Below are positions 59,597 through 64,000 of a DNA stretch of 64,000 bases, piece by piece. The stretch is from assembly GCA_004352715.1 (NCBI GenBank), contig SCFE01000017.1, positions 2,627,411 to 2,691,410 on the forward strand, read 5' to 3'. Both the position numbers and the translations under genes were made by a program. This DNA comes from Hofstenia miamia (taxonomy: Eukaryota; Xenacoelomorpha; Acoela). Numbering within the stretch: the stretch's first letter is position 1; each line of letters starts with the position of its first letter. Below the pieces are notes generated by a model. The model searched no databases. It was not told the origin of the DNA and saw nothing but the letters and a program-made list of their open reading frames with translations.

Positions 59597-59619
59597 TTTT
59601 TATACCCTGTCCTACGTCA
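59597..59619 (-). promoter_or_regulatory. LTR core promoter (TATA and TGACGTA), copy 2
   Basis: The minus strand has TATAAAAA (59597-59604) and TGACGTA (59613-59619), same order and spacing as in the solo LTR, preceded by CCAACCAGAGG. It sets the sense strand of the element as minus. Confidence 0.6.
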
Positions 59620-60331
59620 TTGTCCTCTGGTTGGATATTTATTTTCAGTTCCAAATTTAGCTTGACATTTTTGGCCAATTTTAGCGTTTAATGTCATGTC
59701 CGTTATCCTCTCATTGTTTGGAGTACCACCTCATTAATAATTCCTTTTTCTTTCACATTACCTCGTCAAACACTTAACAAGGTATTCAAGCATTGATTTC
59801 GCAAAGAGTAAGCTTCTTAAAACACTGCCAGGTACTCACAATTTCGGTAAATTTACAACCAACAAAGGAATTCCATTTAGCTTTTGTTTTTTTCTTGAAC
59901 CAAGATTTAGTAAAATGAATTAATTTTTTTCAAAATTAATTCCCAAAAAAAAATTTAGTGAGTTTGTAATTCATCTTTTAGAATTAATTTTAAATTCTCG
60001 AAAATTAGAAATTTTTCCAAACAGTTTAGAATTCAGGAACTGAATCAGATTCCACTTTTATCACATTTGCCACTGCCAGATTTGACTTATGAATTTCAAG
60101 AAATTCTATGCAAATCTTACCAATATCATATTACACAAGTCCTCTATAAGATAGATACCACTAATGTTTCATGCATAGATATTTTCCATCTTTCTTCTTA
60201 CACTTGTGTTACTTGATTAAGATCCAGATAATGGACCCTTGGAAGACCTGGTGCAAATGTTGTCATAGGATGTTGAATTATAGGGCTGTCCTCCTGAGGA
60301 GCAGTCCTTAACCCTATATCATCCTCTTTAA

Positions 60332-61417
60332 TTATGCAAAGTTTATCTTGATTTCTATTTTCTTTCCAAATGCTATGATTTTCATNNNNNNNNNNNNNNN
60401 NNNNNNNNNNNNNNNNNNNNNNNNNNNNNNNNNNNNNNNNNNNNNNNNNNNNNNNNNNNNNNNNNNNNNNNNNNNNNNNNNNNNNNNNNNNNNNNNNNNN
60501 NNNNNNNNNNNNNNNNNNNNNNNNNNNNNNNNNNNNNNNAGATCTTTTGGAGAGACTAAACTAGGTGGTAGGTAACCTTCCGTCAAAGATGGTATTACTT
60601 GGAGTAGCAGTGCTGTATAGCTCCAGAGCCCTATCCTAAATGATTTTAAGCCGGCAAACTTTGCCCCTAAATGGGCTGTCCAATTTGTCTCAACCAGAAA
60701 GAGTTTAATGTATTCACAGTAAAACCTAGCTACATTTGGAATTGACTCCTGCAATTCGTGTAAGGTATCTACAATTTTTTTCTTTTCTTCCCACAATTTC
60801 TTTAATTCTGTTGCAACCAGTACAAATTTCTCATCAGTTTGAGTAGTGAGGAGATGTATATCTTTGGTATGTTGGTTTGTTCCTTCTAATATCTTATTTA
60901 CTTTTTCTTTCAAATGTTCAGTTTGTTCACATTTCCTAAGCCAACATTTAATGGGTTCTGCAATCAAAGCAACCACACCTAACGTCCCTAAAATTCCTGT
61001 GATCACTAATCCAATGGCCCTGTGCCTATGATGAGGGTAGGGGTGAGTCCCTGATTCTGGTAAACTTTCCGGAATTAACATTTTTGTTTGAATTTTCATT
61101 TCCTCCAATTCCCTTTCAATTTCCTTTCCTTCTTGATTTATGAGGCAAGCCAACCAGTTGACTATGCTTTTGCTTTCAGAATCTCTCCTCTCACAACTTT
61201 CTTCATTTCCATTTAGTTTTAACTGAAACTTGGGCATTTTCCTAACCAACTCTTGTGAAAAATTTACTGCTGGGAATGGTACCAAGAATTCAACCATTTT
61301 CCAATGTTCTGTTTGCGTGACTTCAAATTGTTGATTAAACAAAATTCCATTCTCTATCTGCCCCACAATCTGCAGCCATCTCAAACTGTAGAAGAGACTT
61401 TTCACAAGAGTAGACAT
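60332..61417 (-). CDS. Retroelement envelope-like protein (interrupted by gap)
   Basis: The open frame starts at MSTLVKSLF (61417) and is open for 292 codons before an N run (60386-60539); a short tail ends at a stop at 60332. It resembles a class-I fusion-type envelope. A soluble N-terminal part has a sequon (NFS, residue 52). A basic PHHRHR stretch (128-133) then leads straight into a hydrophobic, Gly/Ala-rich segment (AIGLVITGILGTLGVVALI, 134-152) like a cleavage site plus fusion peptide. A helical heptad-like region follows (about 163-225), then cysteines, a second sequon (NWT, 245) and a LPPSL block. A signal peptide and the C-terminal membrane anchor are not seen; the anchor could be in the gap. 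It lies just upstream of the LTR. Family-level homology is inferred. Confidence 0.55.
   Translation of the reverse strand: MSTLVKSLFYSLRWLQIVGQIENGILFNQQFEVTQTEHWKMVEFLVPFPAVNFSQELVRKMPKFQLKLNGNEESCERRDSESKSIVNWLACLINQEGKEIERELEEMKIQTKMLIPESLPESGTHPYPHHRHRAIGLVITGILGTLGVVALIAEPIKCWLRKCEQTEHLKEKVNKILEGTNQHTKDIHLLTTQTDEKFVLVATELKKLWEEKKKIVDTLHELQESIPNVARFYCEYIKLFLVETNWTAHLGAKFAGLKSFRIGLWSYTALLLQVIPSLTEGYLPPSLVSPKDXXXXXXXXXXXXXXXXXXXXXXXXXXXXXXXXXXXXXXXXXXXXXXXXXXXXMKIIAFGKKIEIKINFA
60386..60539. other. Assembly gap, 154 N
   Basis: It interrupts the C-terminal part of the env-like frame. Confidence 0.95.
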
Positions 61418-61423
61418 CCTAAA

Positions 61424-61765
61424 TTATAATTTCATTGCGTGATTTAACGTCTTTCTTACTTTAATGATTGAAGATAATGTAGGAGATAAATGAGTTTCAC
61501 ACTGAAGTTCCTCATTAGCTAGAACTGCGACTAACTTTTTGAGATCTTTTGGAGAGACTAAACTAGGTGGTAGATAACCTTCCATCAAAGACGGTATCAC
61601 CTGGAGTATCAGCACTGCATAGCTCTGAAGCCCCTAAATGGGTGGTCCAATTTGTCTCAATAAGAAAGAGTTTAATGTATTCACAGTAAAACCTAGCTAC
61701 ATTTGGAATTGACTCTTGCAATTCATGTAAGGTATCTAAAATTTTTTTCTTTTTCCATATTTAAT
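61424..61765 (-). pseudogene. Duplicate env C-terminal fragment, internally deleted
   Basis: This matches the heptad-to-C-terminal part of the env-like frame but lacks about 35 bp. Beyond the LPPSLVSPKD block it shows sequence hidden by the gap in the main copy (LKKLVAVLANEELQCETHLS). It then switches, at TCAATCATTAAAG, into the short spacer that normally precedes the env start. It is a chimera, from rearrangement or misassembly. Confidence 0.65.
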
Positions 61766-62229
61766 TTCAAGGATTCTGTCTTGTAAATCTATTTATATTT
61801 ATCCATAAACACACTCCATTCAGCAGTTATTTCATCCCTCTTATTCTGCTCTACTTGATCCCAATTATCAGCCAGAAAATTTCTGTGCTTAGAAGCAAAT
61901 TGCGCAAAACGAGTCATCAACCTTTCCCTTTGGTCAAAACGACTTTTACTCCAAATTTCATCTGCTGGTNGCACAAATTTCTAATCAGTTTGAGTGGTGA
62001 GGAGATGTATATCTTCAGTATGTTGATTTGTTCCTTCCAGTATCTCATTTACTTTTTCTTTCAAATGTTCAGTTTGTTCANNNNNNNNNNNNNNNNNNNN
62101 NTTTACTCCAAATTTCATCTGCTGGTATATTATTTCCATCTCTTTGCATTATCGCTTCTAATTTACTAAGAACCTGATGATTTTTCTGACGGAATTGGAG
62201 TGTGATCTGAGCCAATTCATATGNNNNNN
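61766..62229 (-). other. Patchwork of unknown-ORF and env pieces joined by n
   Basis: In order: the C-terminus of the upstream ORF (61766-61969, ending FMDKYK), n, an env heptad piece (61971-62080), 21 N, a piece of the upstream ORF (62102-62223), 6 N. Each piece is near-identical to part of the intact frames to the left or right. The alternation makes no biological sense and suggests gap-filling errors. Confidence 0.7.
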
Positions 62230-62674
62230 CCACACCTAACGTCCCTAAAATTCCTGTGATCGCTAATCCAACGGCCCTGCGCCTATGATGAGGGTAGGGG
62301 TGAGTCCCTGATTCTGGTAAACTTTCCGGAATTAACATTTTTGTTTGAATTTTCATTTCCTCCAATTCCCTTTCAATTTCCTTTCCTTCTTGATTTATGA
62401 GGCAAGCCAACCAGTTGACTATGCTTTTGCTTTCAGAATCTCTCCTCTCACAACTTTCTTCATTTCCATTTAGTTTTAACTGAAACTTGGGCATTTTCCT
62501 AACCAACTCTTGTGAAAAATTTACTGCTGGGAATGGTACCAAGAATTCAACCATTTTCCAATGTTCTGTTTGCGTGACTTCAAATTGTTGATTAAACAAA
62601 ATTCCATTCTCTATCTGCCCCACAATCTGCAGCCATCTCAAACTGTAGAAGAGACTTTTCACAAGAGTAGACAT
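62230..62674 (-). pseudogene. Second env-like N-terminal copy, truncated
   Basis: It starts MSTLVKSLF and is nearly identical to the main env-like frame up to the hydrophobic segment (here RRRAVGLAITGILGTLGV instead of RHRAIGLVITGILGTLGV), then hits the N run at 62224. Two residue changes in that segment show it is not an exact copy, so it may be another allele or another copy. Its spacer joins smoothly to the upstream ORF, so this is probably the genuine 5' end of env in this element. Confidence 0.65.
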
Positions 62675-62786
62675 CCTAAATTATAATTTCATTGCGTGAT
62701 TTAACGTCTTTCTTACTTTAATGATTGAAACTGTACTCATTAGTAATTACTTTCATATTTAATTTCAAGGATTCTGTCTTGTAAAT

Positions 62787-64000
62787 CTATTTATATTTAT
62801 CCATAAACGCACTCCATTCAGCAGTTATTTCATCCCTCTTATTCTGCTCTACTTGATCCCAATTATCAGCCGGAAAATTTCTGTGCTTAGAAGCAAATTG
62901 CGCAAAACGAGTCATCAACCTTTCCCTTTGGTCAAAACGACTTTTACTCCAAATTTCATCTGCTGGTATATTATTTCCATCTCTTTGCATTATCGCTTCT
63001 AATTTACTAAGAACCTGATGATTTTTCTGACGGAATTGGAGTGTGATCTGAGCCAATTCATATGTGATCTGTGCATCAAATTGGCTATCATGTGGCTGAA
63101 GGCCCTGTTCTTTTAATTCCTTGACTCTGTCCAGACACAATTGCCACGCCAAAGTTGTTAGGGAATGTGATGGATTTTCATGCATTGTGGCTTCTAATAT
63201 CTTATGTTCTTCAATCTCTTGCGAACATTGTATTGTTAATAGGAACATGATCTTAGTTTCCAATCTGTATGCGAGATCGTAAATGGGGATTCCCCAAGTG
63301 TGTATACCCAACATAGGACAATCTTGAGTACAATTAAACAAGACAATCCCTTTCGCTTCCCACTGTTCTAATTTTCTATGAACCCTTTCAGGCCAATATG
63401 TAGAATTTAAGAATTCAGCCTGTGCATTGGTTCCATTCAATAATGGTAATGCAGGATGTTCCTTTCCCACGAATTCTAGAAACTCCTGCATTCTTGTTAT
63501 CTTTAGTCGTTCCTGCAATTGTGTCATCTCCCTGCAGTATAGAAGATTATCAGTTATCTCAAATTTCTTTCTCACTTTCCAGTATATTATTCTACCCTCT
63601 AGATCATGATGATGGATTGTCGCCAAGGGATAGTGGACTGCCAATGGTGGCTTCAATAGATATTTAACTGACATTTCTCCATTGTACAGAGAACAATCTA
63701 GAGGGACCATCACAATTCTACTGCAGGTTGTGTTTACTTCTTCAATTTGCCTTTTAGCCACTTCTATCATGGGTTGAGGGATTTCTCGTGGTCTTATCAT
63801 GGCGCCAATGAATTCTAGATCCATTGCTACCAATCGTTCATTTCCCCATGATTTGCTTTGCACTGCACGTATATATTTCTGTGTGATGGTTTTTGGTCAA
63901 TTTAATTTATCTTCAAATTCCTGGTACCAATGCTCAGTGTTCAGGGTTGGTGCTGGAATCTCCCAATCCATATGGTTTTCACTTCTATGAGATTCATAAC
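62787..64000 (-). CDS. Unknown retroelement ORF upstream of env, one internal stop
   Basis: A minus-strand frame of 358 codons (from a GTG at 63863) ends with FMDKYK and a stop at 62787, about 110 bases before the env start. The same frame continues upstream across one TGA (complement of 63897-63899) to the right edge (MDWEIPAPTLNTEHWYQEF), so the real protein is longer and carries a nonsense codon, or TGA is bypassed. It is hydrophilic, with scattered sequons (NTT, NGT, NST, NCT) and cysteines in the first 200 residues, no membrane segment and a charged helical C-terminal half. I see no protease, RT, RNase H or integrase motif and no zinc knuckle. It could be a surface-subunit-like or Gag-like product; I do not recognise it. 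Confidence 0.5.

Larger units (their letters stand above)
57887..60265 (-). mobile_element. 3' LTR of env-bearing retroelement, about 2.4 kb
   Basis: It aligns with the solo LTR at 48968-51496. On the minus strand it starts TGACAACATTTGCACCAGG, about 66 bp after the stop of the env-like frame, and ends AGTTTCACGACA. It is unusually long. The promoter block lies about 660 bp from its start, leaving about 1.7 kb of R-U5. No typical polypurine tract sits directly upstream; instead there is a CTCCTGAGGAG palindrome near 60290. The two LTR copies differ substantially, so they come from different insertions. Confidence 0.7.

Overview
The window looks like AT-rich, non-coding and heavily transposon-laden animal (metazoan) DNA. 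I infer this from GT..AG introns, an EGF-domain gene with a phase-1 exon border, and decayed Tc1, mariner, piggyBac, hAT, Harbinger-like, LINE and LTR elements side by side. Nothing is bacterial: there are no operons, ribosome-binding sites or CRISPR. The species cannot be read from the sequence. The assembly is gapped (one run of exactly 1000 N, several shorter runs) and has single-n joins, several flanked by near-identical duplicated ends.

Left part (1-11 kb). A LINE reverse-transcriptase relic lies at 105-720. The only convincing host gene is on the minus strand: exons at 10755-10821 (signal peptide), 8983-9215 (EGF domain), 7667-7748, 2695-2746 and 2337-2493. All four junctions agree in phase and give a 197-residue open partial protein. 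The roughly 5-kb third intron holds a decayed LINE (4402-7175); the second holds a hAT MITE with its target-site duplication (7940-8290).

Middle (11-46 kb). This is a transposon graveyard: a relic of a transposon-associated HWDG-motif protein (15060-15960), CR1/L2-like LINE relics (15990-17150, 20400-20720), Tc1 pseudogenes (20935-21850, 23993-24980, 40690-42068), a well-preserved Tc1-type transposase with DD35E spacing (25391-26131), a piggyBac end inserted at TTAA next to its transposase C-terminus (27329-27997), a hAT C-terminal relic (33276-33557), hAT-like MITEs (38688-38998, 39455-39718) and a Harbinger-like MITE with TAA duplications (44540-44685).

Right part (46-64 kb). After mariner fragments comes a nested stack. 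A transposase pseudogene (48630-48766 continuing at 52334) is split by an element with about 145-bp inverted repeats ending CCCTAG (48767-52333). That element contains a solo LTR about 2.5 kb long (48968-51496), which is itself interrupted. A second copy of the LTR (57887-60265) closes a minus-strand env-bearing retroelement whose env-like frame (60332-61417) and preceding unknown frame (62787-64000) run off the right edge. Both LTR copies keep a minus-strand TATA box, a TGACGTA site and a splice donor. The sequence between the two reading frames is a patchwork of alternating pieces joined by n, probably an assembly artefact.

The genes do not form a pathway. The picture is one secreted-protein gene in a sea of selfish elements, with a virus-like retroelement at the right edge.
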